Below, one piece after another: positions 25,596 through 34,144 of a DNA stretch of 64,000 nucleotides. Origin of the DNA: Puniceibacterium sp. IMCC21224. Its GTDB lineage: Bacteria; Pseudomonadota; Alphaproteobacteria; Rhodobacterales; Rhodobacteraceae. The notes under the pieces are model-generated. The model saw nothing but the letters and a program-made list of their open reading frames with translations, searched no databases and was not told the origin of the DNA. The translations under genes were made by a program, and so were the position numbers. Positions within the stretch are counted from its first letter, which is position 1; the number at the start of each line of letters is the position of its first letter. The stretch is taken from positions 620,001 to 684,000 of the forward strand of contig NZ_LDPY01000001.1 of NCBI RefSeq assembly GCF_001038505.1. Reading direction: 5' to 3'.

Positions 25596-27113
25596 ATGAC
25601 CGCCCAAAGACCCGCCAATACCGTTCTGTTCCAAGTGATTACCGGCGGTCAGAATCGCGCCGCCAATCAACCACCCGACACCACCGCCGCGTTGCCCCGC
25701 GCCCCGCACCTTGGGGCCGATGCGCTCGCGGCGCAGATGGCCGAGCTGTATGCGCTGGCGCTGATCCGTGACTTGCCGCTCGACGCTCCGTTCGCCCCGG
25801 ATGATGTGGTGCGGATCGACGGTGTCGCCCGTTTCACCCTGCACGACCTGCTGTGCGAATTGCATCGCCTCCCGTGGTTCTCCCGCCACACCGTTCCCAG
25901 CGGTGATGCTTTTCCGGCAGGGACGCTGTCCCCGTCCCGGCAGGGTGTTGCCGGTCATCGCGCTGTGCTGCGGCACGGCTGCGATGGCCGGTCTGTTCTA
26001 GACAATCTATGGCCGGATCAGCCCGGTCCGGATGGGTCCGGGCGTGGCCTCTCGGCGTTTCTGGCGCTGTGCCCGCCGCGTGACCATTCGGGGGGCGAAG
26101 GCGCCGCGCCGACCGTTCACTGCGCCATGTCGCACTGGAGCCGCTGGATAGCGGCAACCACCGGTGCAGAACTGCCGTTTCCCGGCCGTGCTGGCACTGC
26201 GCAACAGGGAATCGCGACGCCGCGCGACCTTGCCGGGCACACCCGCCGCCATGGCATGCAAGCGCCTTACGGTGCTGCGCTCTGGTTGCTTGCTCGGGGT
26301 ATGCCACTGGACGCTGGGTTGCGTTCCGGCTGGAACGGGCCACGTCTGATGGCTGTGATGACCGAGGCGGCGCAGCGGGCGCAGGCCTTGTCGGACAGGA
26401 TGCGGGCCCGGCCGGGACGCATGGTTCGACCCGGAGTCACGGCGGCGCGCCTCACGCTGATGCAAGCGGGAGAGGATATGCAGACTGGCGGCGAAAGTGC
26501 GTGTCTGCACTCAGCTTTGGTGCTGCTGAACCGTCATTGTCCCCGTCTGCTGACCTGGATCGCGCAGTTCAACACTCAGCTCGGCACCGGTCGCTTTGCG
26601 CTTCCTGATCGCGATGGCGGGCATTGCGACGGCTGGAGCCCGCTGCATTTTGGCCAGAATCTGATGCTGCCGCAGATGCCGTCGCTGCATCCGGGCGAAG
26701 CAACGGGCCGGACCCTGCTGGTCGGTACGATGATGACGCTTCTCAAGGCGGTATTCGCAAGCGATTCTGCAACGCTGCCCGGCACAGACCGCGATCTGGG
26801 GGCCGAATGTGATACGCTGGCTGCAAACATGGCACTGGGCCGACTGATGAGCAGCGGGATCTATCCGTCGGAAAGCCGTCAAAGCCTGCGCATGGGTCAA
26901 AGCCTGGCCTTGCAAGTCCTGCGCTGCGCGCTCGAGTCGGATTGCGGCCCGGCCAGCCTGACCCTGACGGATTTCGACGGTCAAAGGTTGCGGCTGTGCC
27001 GACGTGGTCAGGGCGCGGGCTTGTCACGCGTCACGCTCGAAGTGGATGGCGTTGCAGCACTTTGGCCAAGCCAGGGCGAAAGCGCGGGTCCGATACTGAC
27101 TGCCGTGGTGTGA
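25596..27113 (+). CDS. Degenerate vanadium-haloperoxidase-like protein (likely pseudoenzyme)
   Basis: The protein has 505 residues, and ATG 25596 follows GGGGGAA. It keeps the frame of larger haloperoxidases. MAELYALALIRDLPLD resembles their (A)ELYxMALLRDVPF segment, RMVRPG has the conserved Arg-Pro (278-279), and NMALGRLMSSGIY parallels the NIALGRNxAGVH vanadate loop. Key residues are lost: the PSGH site reads HPGE (Glu368 in place of His), and the vanadate-binding GVHxxSD reads GIYPSES (Tyr423 for His, no Asp). I infer no vanadate chemistry and perhaps a partner or scaffold role. The frame is intact with no stops, so it is not simply decaying. The family assignment is by eye. Confidence 0.6.
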   Translation: MTAQRPANTVLFQVITGGQNRAANQPPDTTAALPRAPHLGADALAAQMAELYALALIRDLPLDAPFAPDDVVRIDGVARFTLHDLLCELHRLPWFSRHTVPSGDAFPAGTLSPSRQGVAGHRAVLRHGCDGRSVLDNLWPDQPGPDGSGRGLSAFLALCPPRDHSGGEGAAPTVHCAMSHWSRWIAATTGAELPFPGRAGTAQQGIATPRDLAGHTRRHGMQAPYGAALWLLARGMPLDAGLRSGWNGPRLMAVMTEAAQRAQALSDRMRARPGRMVRPGVTAARLTLMQAGEDMQTGGESACLHSALVLLNRHCPRLLTWIAQFNTQLGTGRFALPDRDGGHCDGWSPLHFGQNLMLPQMPSLHPGEATGRTLLVGTMMTLLKAVFASDSATLPGTDRDLGAECDTLAANMALGRLMSSGIYPSESRQSLRMGQSLALQVLRCALESDCGPASLTLTDFDGQRLRLCRRGQGAGLSRVTLEVDGVAALWPSQGESAGPILTAVV

Positions 27114-27133
27114 TCCGCTAGCGCGACATCGCA

Positions 27134-27859
27134 TCAGTCGATGGGGTTCGCGCCATCCGGGGGTATCCGGGCGTCGGACATCCGTGCCGAGATTTCCAGG
27201 ATCAGCTTGCGCTTGACCGCCTCGGCAAAGTCGGCGCGGCTGTGGGCCGTCACGACAAAGGCACCCGGCCCGCCAATGACCCGCTCTTCATACAGCGCCT
27301 CAAGCCCGCCCTGCGCCCGCCCCGGATCGTCCGGCGACAGGATCGGCAACGCGTTGATTGTGACGCCTGCGGCAATAACCTGTGTGCGGGCCTCGTCAAT
27401 GCCGGGCCCGGACCAGTTGTTGGCCGAATCGCCCGAGAAATCGATGACCCGCCGCCAACCGTAGATGTCATTTTCGTCCATCAACCGCAGCCCTTCGAGC
27501 AGCGCCGCCCCGATGGCATTGCGCCCATAGGCCAGCCGGGGCTGCGCCTGCAACGCCTGTGCAAACCCTTCGGCCGACTCGGGTCCGTCAATGCGCGTCC
27601 AGTCGACAACCGTCACCTGATTTGCGGCCCATTCCACATAGGTCACAGCAATTTCGCCATATGCCGTGCCGCGGATTGCCGCCAGAACTGCGGGATCGGT
27701 AATCGCCTGGGCGTAGCCCTGCCGCTGAAAGGCGATCTCGCGCGCGTCGATTGAGCCTGAGGCATCCGCCAGCAGTACAAGTTCAAGATCCGTGTCCTGC
27801 GCCTGCACGGCCAACGGCATGACGATGGCGGCAAGCAGGATCACGGCAAGATGGCGCAT
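27134..27859 (-). CDS. DUF1194 (von Willebrand A-like) exported protein
   Basis: The protein has 241 residues, with a clear signal peptide (MRHLAVILLAAIVMPLAVQA). The mature start LELVLLADASGSIDAREIAF carries the MIDAS-like DxSGS motif of von Willebrand A domains, and RVIDFSGDSANNW with the G[DE]G-like turn follows. This fits DUF1194. It should be periplasmic and able to bind a divalent metal and a partner protein. It converges with the degenerate haloperoxidase gene 20 bp away; a functional link is not apparent. Confidence 0.85.
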   Translation of the reverse strand: MRHLAVILLAAIVMPLAVQAQDTDLELVLLADASGSIDAREIAFQRQGYAQAITDPAVLAAIRGTAYGEIAVTYVEWAANQVTVVDWTRIDGPESAEGFAQALQAQPRLAYGRNAIGAALLEGLRLMDENDIYGWRRVIDFSGDSANNWSGPGIDEARTQVIAAGVTINALPILSPDDPGRAQGGLEALYEERVIGGPGAFVVTAHSRADFAEAVKRKLILEISARMSDARIPPDGANPID

Positions 27860-27926
27860 GGTGGCAGTCCCCGGCTTGGTGGATATTGGGGTCGAGGATG
27901 GGATGTCGTACCCTGCCTGTCCAGCC

Positions 27927-28610
27927 TTAGCGGCAGATCCCGCGCCGCGCGGCGCCGCGCCAGGGCAGGCGTACCGCAGGATTGCCTAGAACGGCATCAA
28001 GGCGCGTCATCGGCATCGCCTCGGTGATCATCGCCCGCAGCCGTTCGGTACGCGGTGCTTCGGGGTCGAGCAGTTGACAGCAGACATATTCCTCGACCAC
28101 GGCACCCTGTTGCTCGTAACCGTAGTCCAGAAACCGCCCCGGGCTGTCGGGGTCGAACAGGTAGGGATCGGCGCTGGCACCATGTTCAGACACGGCCTTG
28201 AGCGGGTGGTACCCGGTCAGGGCCCTGTTCTGCCATTGCCAGACGTGGGTCATCTCGTGCGCCAGCAGCATCGCGTCCGCCACATCAATCCGGTCGGGAA
28301 AGCCCGGCACAAAATCGTCCCGATACAGATCTTTGCGAAACAGAACCGTGCCGAACAGCGTGGTGGCGCCGGGTGCGACGGTGACAGTCTCACCTTTGGA
28401 CGGCGGGTAGAGGCGCTCCTGACAGGTCAGCCGGGGCCGCACCGGACGGGTCGTGGTGATCGCTGCCGCCGGATGGCCACGCACCAGCCGCACCTGATCG
28501 GGGTTCAGCGCGGGCCCGTGCATCGCGTGCAGGAAACGCACCTCGTTCGGGGTGAGCGGGCGCCCGCAGGCGGTGAGGATCAGCAGGACAAATAAAAGGG
28601 CACAGCGCAT
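27927..28610 (-). CDS. Lipoprotein with HExxH metallopeptidase-like motif
   Basis: I chose ATG 28610, since it gives a lipoprotein signal (MRCALLFVLLILTAC, lipobox LTAC). The protein has 227 residues. AHEMTHVWQWQNR places an HExxH zinc motif at His118-Glu119-x-x-His122. A glutamate-rich VVEEYVCC about 55 residues later could give a third ligand. The N-terminal part, LTPNEVRFLHAMHGPALNPDQVRLV, is not recognised. It should be attached to a membrane on the periplasmic side. Activity is inferred from the motif only; a non-catalytic metal protein is possible. Confidence 0.7.
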   Translation of the reverse strand: MRCALLFVLLILTACGRPLTPNEVRFLHAMHGPALNPDQVRLVRGHPAAAITTTRPVRPRLTCQERLYPPSKGETVTVAPGATTLFGTVLFRKDLYRDDFVPGFPDRIDVADAMLLAHEMTHVWQWQNRALTGYHPLKAVSEHGASADPYLFDPDSPGRFLDYGYEQQGAVVEEYVCCQLLDPEAPRTERLRAMITEAMPMTRLDAVLGNPAVRLPWRGAARRGICR

Positions 28611-28716
28611 GGCGGCGATAGGACCGCAGGACGCGGATGCTGGCAAGGGGCCGTTGAGCGTCGGCATCAGGGGAACGGCGCGCGGGCGCAGTGCGCCACG
28701 CGCGCCCGGCGGGTGG

Positions 28717-28842
28717 CTACACCTTCTTACCGGCGATTGTGGTCGCACCCTTGGCGCCGGAATTGGCGGTGGCCAGCACCTTTACCTTTTCCTTCTTCGG
28801 TTTCTTGGCTTCCTTGTTGCCTTTGTTCTTTTCCTTGGACAT
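28717..28842 (-). CDS. 41-residue lysine-rich protein
   Basis: The translation begins MSKEKNKGNKEAKKPKKEKV; ten of the first 21 residues are lysine. AGGAG lies 5-6 nt before ATG 28842. The second half is small and neutral (VLATANSGAKGATTIAGKKV). No family is certain, although short basic proteins like this are widespread in proteobacteria. The charge suggests nucleic-acid or ribosome contact, which is a guess. It stands alone; no neighbouring gene is close enough on the same strand to share a message. Confidence 0.6.
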   Translation of the reverse strand: MSKEKNKGNKEAKKPKKEKVKVLATANSGAKGATTIAGKKV

Positions 28843-29291
28843 GGGGGTCTCCTGCACACACGGGTTCCCGAACGGCGATTGCCCATCGGGTCGATGCTCA
28901 GAGGGGGCAGGGGAGCCTGACTGTTGCGGTCAGGGCGATGTCACCGGTGAGGCAACGGGTATCTGCGCGGTTTCGCGACGATTTGCCCGTGGGTGGAATG
29001 TGCGCCTGCGCAGGCCGCCGCACAAGGGGCAAGAGACGGGATTTTGTGTCCCTGCACCACGTGTCATGACGTTTGCATAACTCCGAATTCGGCGTGATGC
29101 CGCACGGTTGGCCAAGCAAGGTTTACAACTGGGAAAACGCCGCGGGCGCGACCCCGACGCGTATGCGTGCCGCGTGATTCCGCTGGCTCGCAGCGCCCCG
29201 CAACTTTGGCGGGGCGCTGTATGGGATCGTACGAATGCGGGCAATCGCGATCAATTCCGGCCGGTAGATCGGCATGCATGCTCGGAATCGG
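28843..29291. other. 449-bp gap without a recognised gene
   Basis: No open frame with a ribosome-binding site or protein-like composition stands out. The only clear structure is a perfect 11-bp stem, CAGCGCCCCGC/GCGGGGCGCTG, with a 7-nt loop at 29191-29219. It lies 72 bp beyond the hydrolase stop and could end that transcript, although no U-run follows on either strand. Confidence 0.5.
29191..29219. terminator. Strong 11-bp GC hairpin downstream of the hydrolase gene
   Basis: The arms at 29191-29201 and 29209-29219 pair perfectly, with loop AACTTTG. The element lies past the 3' end of the fumarylacetoacetate-hydrolase-type gene. Its stability favours a terminator or mRNA 3' end; the missing U-tract makes factor-dependent termination or a stabiliser equally possible. 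Confidence 0.4.
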
Positions 29292-29978
29292 TTAGGTTAC
29301 AGTCACGCTCAAGGAGCCTAGCCCGGCGACAGCGATTTCCATGACGTCGCCTTTGGCCACCGGCCCCACGCCGGAAGGAGTCCCGGACAGGATCACATCC
29401 CCGGCGGCAAGTTCGAAATATTCTGACAGATATGCGATCATTTCAGGCACTTTCCAGATCATCTGATTCAGATCGCCCTCTTGCTTGAGGTCGCCGTTGA
29501 CCTTGAGTGTGATCGCGCCTTGGGACAAATGCCCGACAGAGGCGACCGAATGCACTGGGCCGACGGGGGCAGAGCGTTCAAACGCCTTGCCAATTTCCCA
29601 GGGACGGCCAGCCTTTTTCATCTCGCCTTGCAGATCTCGGCGGGTCATATCCAGCGACAGGGCGTAGCCATATACGTGATCCAGCGCAGACGCGACCGGG
29701 ATATCGGTGCCGCCGGATTTGAGCATCACGGCAATCTCAGCTTCGTGATGAACGTCTGAGGAATGTGGTGGATAGGGGAATTCGCCCGACGGATCGAGGT
29801 TGTTGGCATTTTTCTGAAAGAAAAATGGCGCCTCGCGGTCCGGGTCATGCCCCATTTCGACCGCGTGCGCGGCATAGTTACGCCCGATGCAGTAAACCCG
29901 GCGCACCGGGAAGCTGGCGTCGCTTCCGGCAACGGGCAGCGCCACAACAGGCGGCGTTTCAATCACGAATTCAGCCAT
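29292..29978 (-). CDS. Fumarylacetoacetate hydrolase-family protein (fumarylpyruvate hydrolase-like)
   Basis: The protein has 228 residues from ATG 29978 (GGAGA upstream); the longer open frame is rejected. Family features are RVYCIGRNYAAHA near the N-terminus, PFFFQKNANNL, HHEAEIAVML with the metal-binding Glu pair, and ILSGTPSGVGPV near the C-terminus. These enzymes cleave C-C bonds in acylpyruvates, and the short form resembles fumarylpyruvate hydrolases of the gentisate pathway. The divergent GntR-type regulator is a likely controller. The substrate is not provable here. Confidence 0.85.
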   Translation of the reverse strand: MAEFVIETPPVVALPVAGSDASFPVRRVYCIGRNYAAHAVEMGHDPDREAPFFFQKNANNLDPSGEFPYPPHSSDVHHEAEIAVMLKSGGTDIPVASALDHVYGYALSLDMTRRDLQGEMKKAGRPWEIGKAFERSAPVGPVHSVASVGHLSQGAITLKVNGDLKQEGDLNQMIWKVPEMIAYLSEYFELAAGDVILSGTPSGVGPVAKGDVMEIAVAGLGSLSVTVT

Positions 29979-30085
29979 CAATATCTCCGATCTTGCAGCC
30001 AAGGACTTGGCGCGCTGATTGTTAGCGTAAGTAAAATCAATCGCAACCAATTTTTACGTTTAAGATATATTTCTTGATTTACCTT

Positions 30086-30132
30086 ATTGATCGGCCAATA
30101 TTCAACGCAATAGCCGCGCTTTGGTTGATCAA
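30086..30132. promoter_or_regulatory. Possible operator between hydrolase and GntR regulator genes
   Basis: The AT-rich divergent gap contains ATTG-ATCGGC-CAAT (30086-30099) and TTGGTTGATCAA (30121-30132, with the perfect 8-bp palindrome TTGATCAA). GntR/FadR-type regulators bind short palindromes, often in their own promoters. The second site lies directly before the GGAGG of the regulator gene, so occupancy could block its expression. No consensus is assigned. Confidence 0.35.
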
Positions 30133-30146
30133 TATGGAGGACGCAG

Positions 30147-30827
30147 GTGTATTCACGGCCAGAATCGTCAGACCGGGACGACGCGATCACCGTCTTGCGT
30201 GAGTTCATCGAGGCGGGCACCTACGCGCCCGGCGACCGGTTGCCGTCAGAACGTGAACTGATCGGCAGTCTTGCGATGAGTCGCTCAACCCTGCGCAAGG
30301 CGCTTGATGCGCTTGAGCGGGAGGGGACGATCTGGCGGCATGTGGGCAAGGGCACGTTTGTCGGCAGTACAGATGCCACCGGCGGTGTCCCGGAACTGTC
30401 GCAGCAACTGACACCCGTCAAGATGATGCGCGCACGGCATTGCATCGAAACCGCAATCGCCCGCGAGGCGGCGATCAATGCCTCAGCCGAAGCGCTGGCC
30501 CGCATTCGGACGGCCCGTGACCGTGCTGTCGCGGCGACGACCTGGGTTGAATACGAAGCGCAGGATGATCGGTTTCATCGCGCCATCGCCGAGGCGACTG
30601 ACAACATCATGCTGCTGACGATCTTTGACCAGCTCAATCAGGTGCGTCGGGCCGTGGCATGGAGTACGGTTGTCCGCGAAACCGCGCGCCCGTCACCGGG
30701 TCATTCCAGTTTCGCCGAACATGACGCCATCACTGCTGCGATTGAGTCGAGAGAACCAGCAGCGGCCTTTGACGCCATGCGCAAACATCTTGGGTCGGTT
30801 TCGGCACGTTTGTTCGACGACGCATGA
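30147..30827 (+). CDS. GntR-family regulator, FadR (FCD) subfamily
   Basis: The protein has 226 residues. The start is GTG 30147 with GGAGG 6 nt upstream. A winged-helix DNA-binding domain occupies residues about 10-75 (GDRLPSERELIGSLAMSRST; KALDALEREG). A helical FCD ligand domain follows, with ARHCIETAIAREA, DDRFHRAIAEATDN and EHDAITAAIESRE, whose Asp/His residues usually hold a metal. Such repressors release DNA when a carboxylate ligand binds. Divergent from the hydrolase gene, it probably senses that pathway's metabolite. Confidence 0.88.
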   Translation: MYSRPESSDRDDAITVLREFIEAGTYAPGDRLPSERELIGSLAMSRSTLRKALDALEREGTIWRHVGKGTFVGSTDATGGVPELSQQLTPVKMMRARHCIETAIAREAAINASAEALARIRTARDRAVAATTWVEYEAQDDRFHRAIAEATDNIMLLTIFDQLNQVRRAVAWSTVVRETARPSPGHSSFAEHDAITAAIESREPAAAFDAMRKHLGSVSARLFDDA

Positions 30828-30975
30828 ACCGGTCCTTCTGTCGTGGCGCCTTAGGAACAAAGGGCCTATCCTGCGGCGCCGTCTGTTACCCTGCCGAATG
30901 ATCGCGCGGCGCTTGATGCTGGTGACGATCCCTTGCAAAATGCCGCGCAAAGCATCGCATCAGGAGAGATCTACC

Positions 30976-31368
30976 ATGGCCAAACTCAAGACCACCGCAG
31001 CCGAACTGGTTGCGGCTGCCCGCGCCAGGATTGTTGAGGTCGAGACACCGGATGCCATCGCTATGGTTGAAGATCCGAATGTGGTTTTTGTCGATTTGCG
31101 GGATGTACGCGAACGGGAACGGTCGGGATTTATCCCCGGCAGCTTTCACTGTCCGCGTGGGATGGCCGAATTCTGGATCGACCCGGACAGCCCTTATTTT
31201 AAGGATATCTTTGGTCAGGAGGACAAGAAATTCGTGTTCCACTGCGCCTCGGGGTGGCGATCAGCAATCACCACCGCCACGCTGAATGACATGGGGTTTG
31301 AGGCCGCGCACCTCAAAGAGGGTTTTTCGACATGGGCCGCGCAAGGTGGGCCGGTCGAAAAGCCATGA
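30976..31368 (+). CDS. Rhodanese-like domain protein
   Basis: The protein has 130 residues from ATG 30976, preceded by AGGAGA; the open frame reaching back to 30625 lies inside the regulator gene. It is a single rhodanese domain: VVFVDLRDVRERERSGFIPG and the active-site loop FHCASGWRS with Cys90. These domains carry persulfide sulfur or transfer it to thiol or cyanide acceptors. There is no signal peptide. Its acceptor and pathway are not indicated by the neighbours. Confidence 0.88.
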   Translation: MAKLKTTAAELVAAARARIVEVETPDAIAMVEDPNVVFVDLRDVRERERSGFIPGSFHCPRGMAEFWIDPDSPYFKDIFGQEDKKFVFHCASGWRSAITTATLNDMGFEAAHLKEGFSTWAAQGGPVEKP

Positions 31369-31412
31369 TCCCGACGAAGTAGCCAAACGCGAGTCAGGGC
31401 GGGCGGCCCGGA

Positions 31413-32954
31413 TCAGCCGACGTGCCAGAAATGCGCGACGAGCAACGTTGCGCCAACGCCTAGCGCCAAGCCCAGACCGGACCACAACAGGCGTCCCGGC
31501 CAGCGGCGCGACGCCTCGGGCTGGCTGGGTTGCGCCTGACGAATCAGCGCCGCCTCGACCAGTCGGGGCAGGCGCGGACCAAAACGGGCCATGACCATCG
31601 CTGTTTTCCCCAGATCACGCGCCACCGCACGCGGGCCAATCGAAGTTTTGATATAATCCTCGACCACCGGCTGCGCGACTTTCCAGATGTTCATATGCGG
31701 ATTGAGCGACCGCGCCACCCCTTCGACCACCACCATCGTGCGTTGCAGCAGGATCAGTTCGGTTCGCGTCTCCATGCCGAAACGTTCGGTGACTTCAAAG
31801 AGATAAGACAGCAACCGTCCCATGGAAATCCGCGTCGCATCCATACCGAAAATCGGCTCGCCCACCGCACGCAGGGCGCGGGCGAATTCATCGACGTCGC
31901 GGTCGGCGGGCACATAGCCTGCCTCAAAATGCACTTCGGCGACGCGCATATAGTCGCGACGAATGAACCCGAACAGGATCTCGGCATAGACGCGGCGGGT
32001 ATATTCGTCGATATGCCCCATAATGCCAAAATCGAGCGCGATCACATCGCCATTGGGCGCCACCTTTAGGTTGCCCTGATGCATGTCAGCATGAAAGAAT
32101 CCGTCGCGCAGTGCGTGCTTGAGAAAGAGTTGCAGAACCCGCTCGCTTATCGCGATGCGATCATGACCGGCGGCGTCGATCGCGTCATTGTCCCCCATCG
32201 GCACACCGTCGGCCCAGCCCAGCGTCATCACGCGGCGTCCCGACAGATCCCATTTGACCGAAGGTAAGGTGAAGCCGACGTCATCCGCCGTGTTCGCCGC
32301 ATATTCCGAGGCAGAGGCAGATTCCAAACGCAGATCGAGTTCGCCCATCACCACACCTTCGAAATGGGTGATGACATCCATGGGATGCAATCGGCGCGAC
32401 GCGGGCGACAGCCATTCGATCAGCGTCGCCGCCAGATAGAACGCGTCGATATCCTTGCGAAAGGCACGTTCGATCCCGGGGCGCAGCACCTTGACCGCGA
32501 CGGTTTCGCCGGTCTCGGCTATTTCAGCGCGGTGGACCTGCGCGATAGAGGCCGCAGCCACCGGATCGCTGAATGTCGAAAACAGCTTATCTGCCGGTTC
32601 GCCCAATTCCATCTCAACTGAGGCTTTGGCTTCGGCGACCGAGAACGGCGGCAGCTTGTCCTGCAGCACGCGCAATTGCACGGCCATGGCATCGCCCACC
32701 ACATCCGGGCGCGTCGAAAGCACCTGTCCGAATTTGATATAGGCCGGTCCCAGCGCGGTCAGCGCCCGCGTGGCCGGTGGCATCGTCACATCGCCTTCGT
32801 AACCCAGCCATTTGAACGGCCAGCCAAGCACCCGCGCGGCCATGCGCAGCGGCCGGGGCGCGTCCACAGCATCCAGAAAGACGCCCATCGCGCCAGTCCG
32901 TTCAAACGTGGCACCGGTGCGGATCAGCCGCCAGATATTGTGCGGTCCACGCAT
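31413..32954 (-). CDS. ubiB: UbiB, ABC1-family atypical kinase for ubiquinone synthesis
   Basis: The protein has 513 residues from ATG 32954, one base after the ubiE stop, so the two are coupled. It shows the ABC1/ADCK features: KFGQVLSTRPD (KxGQ motif), VAVKVLRPG with the nucleotide-site lysine, HADMHQGNL and VIALDFGIMGHID in place of the usual kinase loops. Two hydrophobic stretches near the C-terminus anchor it to the membrane (RLLWSGLGLALGVGATLLVA). UbiB is needed for ubiquinone formation, probably through ATPase activity that moves lipid intermediates. It converges with the rhodanese gene. Confidence 0.94.
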   Translation of the reverse strand: MRGPHNIWRLIRTGATFERTGAMGVFLDAVDAPRPLRMAARVLGWPFKWLGYEGDVTMPPATRALTALGPAYIKFGQVLSTRPDVVGDAMAVQLRVLQDKLPPFSVAEAKASVEMELGEPADKLFSTFSDPVAAASIAQVHRAEIAETGETVAVKVLRPGIERAFRKDIDAFYLAATLIEWLSPASRRLHPMDVITHFEGVVMGELDLRLESASASEYAANTADDVGFTLPSVKWDLSGRRVMTLGWADGVPMGDNDAIDAAGHDRIAISERVLQLFLKHALRDGFFHADMHQGNLKVAPNGDVIALDFGIMGHIDEYTRRVYAEILFGFIRRDYMRVAEVHFEAGYVPADRDVDEFARALRAVGEPIFGMDATRISMGRLLSYLFEVTERFGMETRTELILLQRTMVVVEGVARSLNPHMNIWKVAQPVVEDYIKTSIGPRAVARDLGKTAMVMARFGPRLPRLVEAALIRQAQPSQPEASRRWPGRLLWSGLGLALGVGATLLVAHFWHVG

Positions 32955-32955
32955 G

Positions 32956-33708
32956 TCAGAGTTTCCAGCCGGAATGCAGGCAGGCAACACCCATCGTCAG
33001 GTTACGATACTTTGCCTGCTCGAACCCGGCGGCACGTACCATGCCCAGAAAGGTTTCCTGATCCGGGAATTTTCGGATCGATTCGACGAGATACTGGTAA
33101 GAGTCGCGGTCCCCCGCGATGATCTGACCCATCGCCGGAATCACGTTGAACGAATAGCGGTCATAGGCCCATTGCATTGCCGGGCTGGGAATCTGGCTGA
33201 ATTCCAGCACCATCAGGCGCCCACCGGGTTTGAGCACACGGAACGCTTCGTTCAGCGCTTCTTGCGGGCGGGTCACATTCCGGATGCCAAAGGAAATCGT
33301 GTAGACGTCGAATGTGTTGTCCTCAAAGGGGAGCGCCATTGCATCCCCTACAACCCAGTCAAGCGATCCGGCCATCGCCTCGGCCTCGGCGCGTTTGCGA
33401 CCTTCGATCAGCATCGGTTCGGTCAGGTCAAGGACTGTCGCATGACCGCGCCCGGCACGTTTCAGGAAACGGAACGATATATCGCCAGTCCCGCCAGCCA
33501 CATCCAGCAAAGTTTGCCCGGCACGCGGTGCCAGCCAATCCATCATCGCATCCTTCCAGACGCGGTGAATCCCCATCGACATGGCATCGTTCATCACGTC
33601 GTATTTCGACGCGACCGACCCAAAGACGCCCCGCACGCGCCCGGCCTTTTCATCCTCCGGGACAGTTTCAAAGCCGAAATGCGTGGTCTTTTCATACGGT
33701 TCAGTCAT
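32956..33708 (-). CDS. ubiE: UbiE, C-methyltransferase of ubiquinone/menaquinone synthesis
   Basis: The protein has 250 residues from ATG 33708; upstream in-frame sequence is non-coding. It is a class I SAM-dependent methyltransferase with [13 protein letters not shown] (SAM loop), DLTEPML, and the UbiE signatures [14 protein letters not shown] and [13 protein letters not shown]. It methylates the polyprenyl benzoquinol ring. It is paired with ubiB and divergent from mutM, an arrangement common in this bacterial group. Confidence 0.95.
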   Translation of the reverse strand: MTEPYEKTTHFGFETVPEDEKAGRVRGVFGSVASKYDVMNDAMSMGIHRVWKDAMMDWLAPRAGQTLLDVAGGTGDISFRFLKRAGRGHATVLDLTEPMLIEGRKRAEAEAMAGSLDWVVGDAMALPFEDNTFDVYTISFGIRNVTRPQEALNEAFRVLKPGGRLMVLEFSQIPSPAMQWAYDRYSFNVIPAMGQIIAGDRDSYQYLVESIRKFPDQETFLGMVRAAGFEQAKYRNLTMGVACLHSGWKL

Positions 33709-34144
33709 AATTTCGATCCGTTCGCGCCAGTGTGCCGTAGCATTTGTGCATAAAGAGATGTGGTGCAAAGAACAAACAGTCAAATCCGCGCAAGTGTTCC
33801 GCAGCGGAGAACCCGGAAATTGGGTCCACTTGCTGCTTTTGGTCCGGGCCGTGCAGGACGAATACATGCCGACAACGTTGCCGGGCAGGAAACTGGTCCG
33901 CGTTCAGTAGGGCGACATCCGGACACCAGAACCCAGACTAAAGCGCCTGTTCACTCTGGGTGCGGCGTATTTTCTTCGGAGGGGTCTCCGGCCACTCCGA
34001 CCTATGTCGGGGGCAGACGACGTTGCGTCCCATTCTGATCACTACTCTAAAGATTAATGGATACTGACAAAGCGTCATTCATTCCTCTGATCGGACAGCA
34101 TATACTGGTCGCTCTGCCCCGCATGATCCTGACTGGATATCCGA
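33709..34144. other. 436-bp divergent gap between ubiE and mutM
   Basis: This gap should hold the promoters of both divergent genes. Small open frames here (for example 33744-33941) lack ribosome-binding sites and protein-like composition. No tRNA, strong hairpin or repeat was found by eye. The stretch just before mutM is relatively AT-rich, and CAGCATATACTGG at about 34097-34109 may include a -10-like TATACT. Confidence 0.4.

Noticed and set aside
27021..27045. TCACGCG-TCACGCT inside the degenerate haloperoxidase gene as a third operator
   Set aside because: The spacing is 8 bp rather than 11 and it lies within codons, so it is probably chance.
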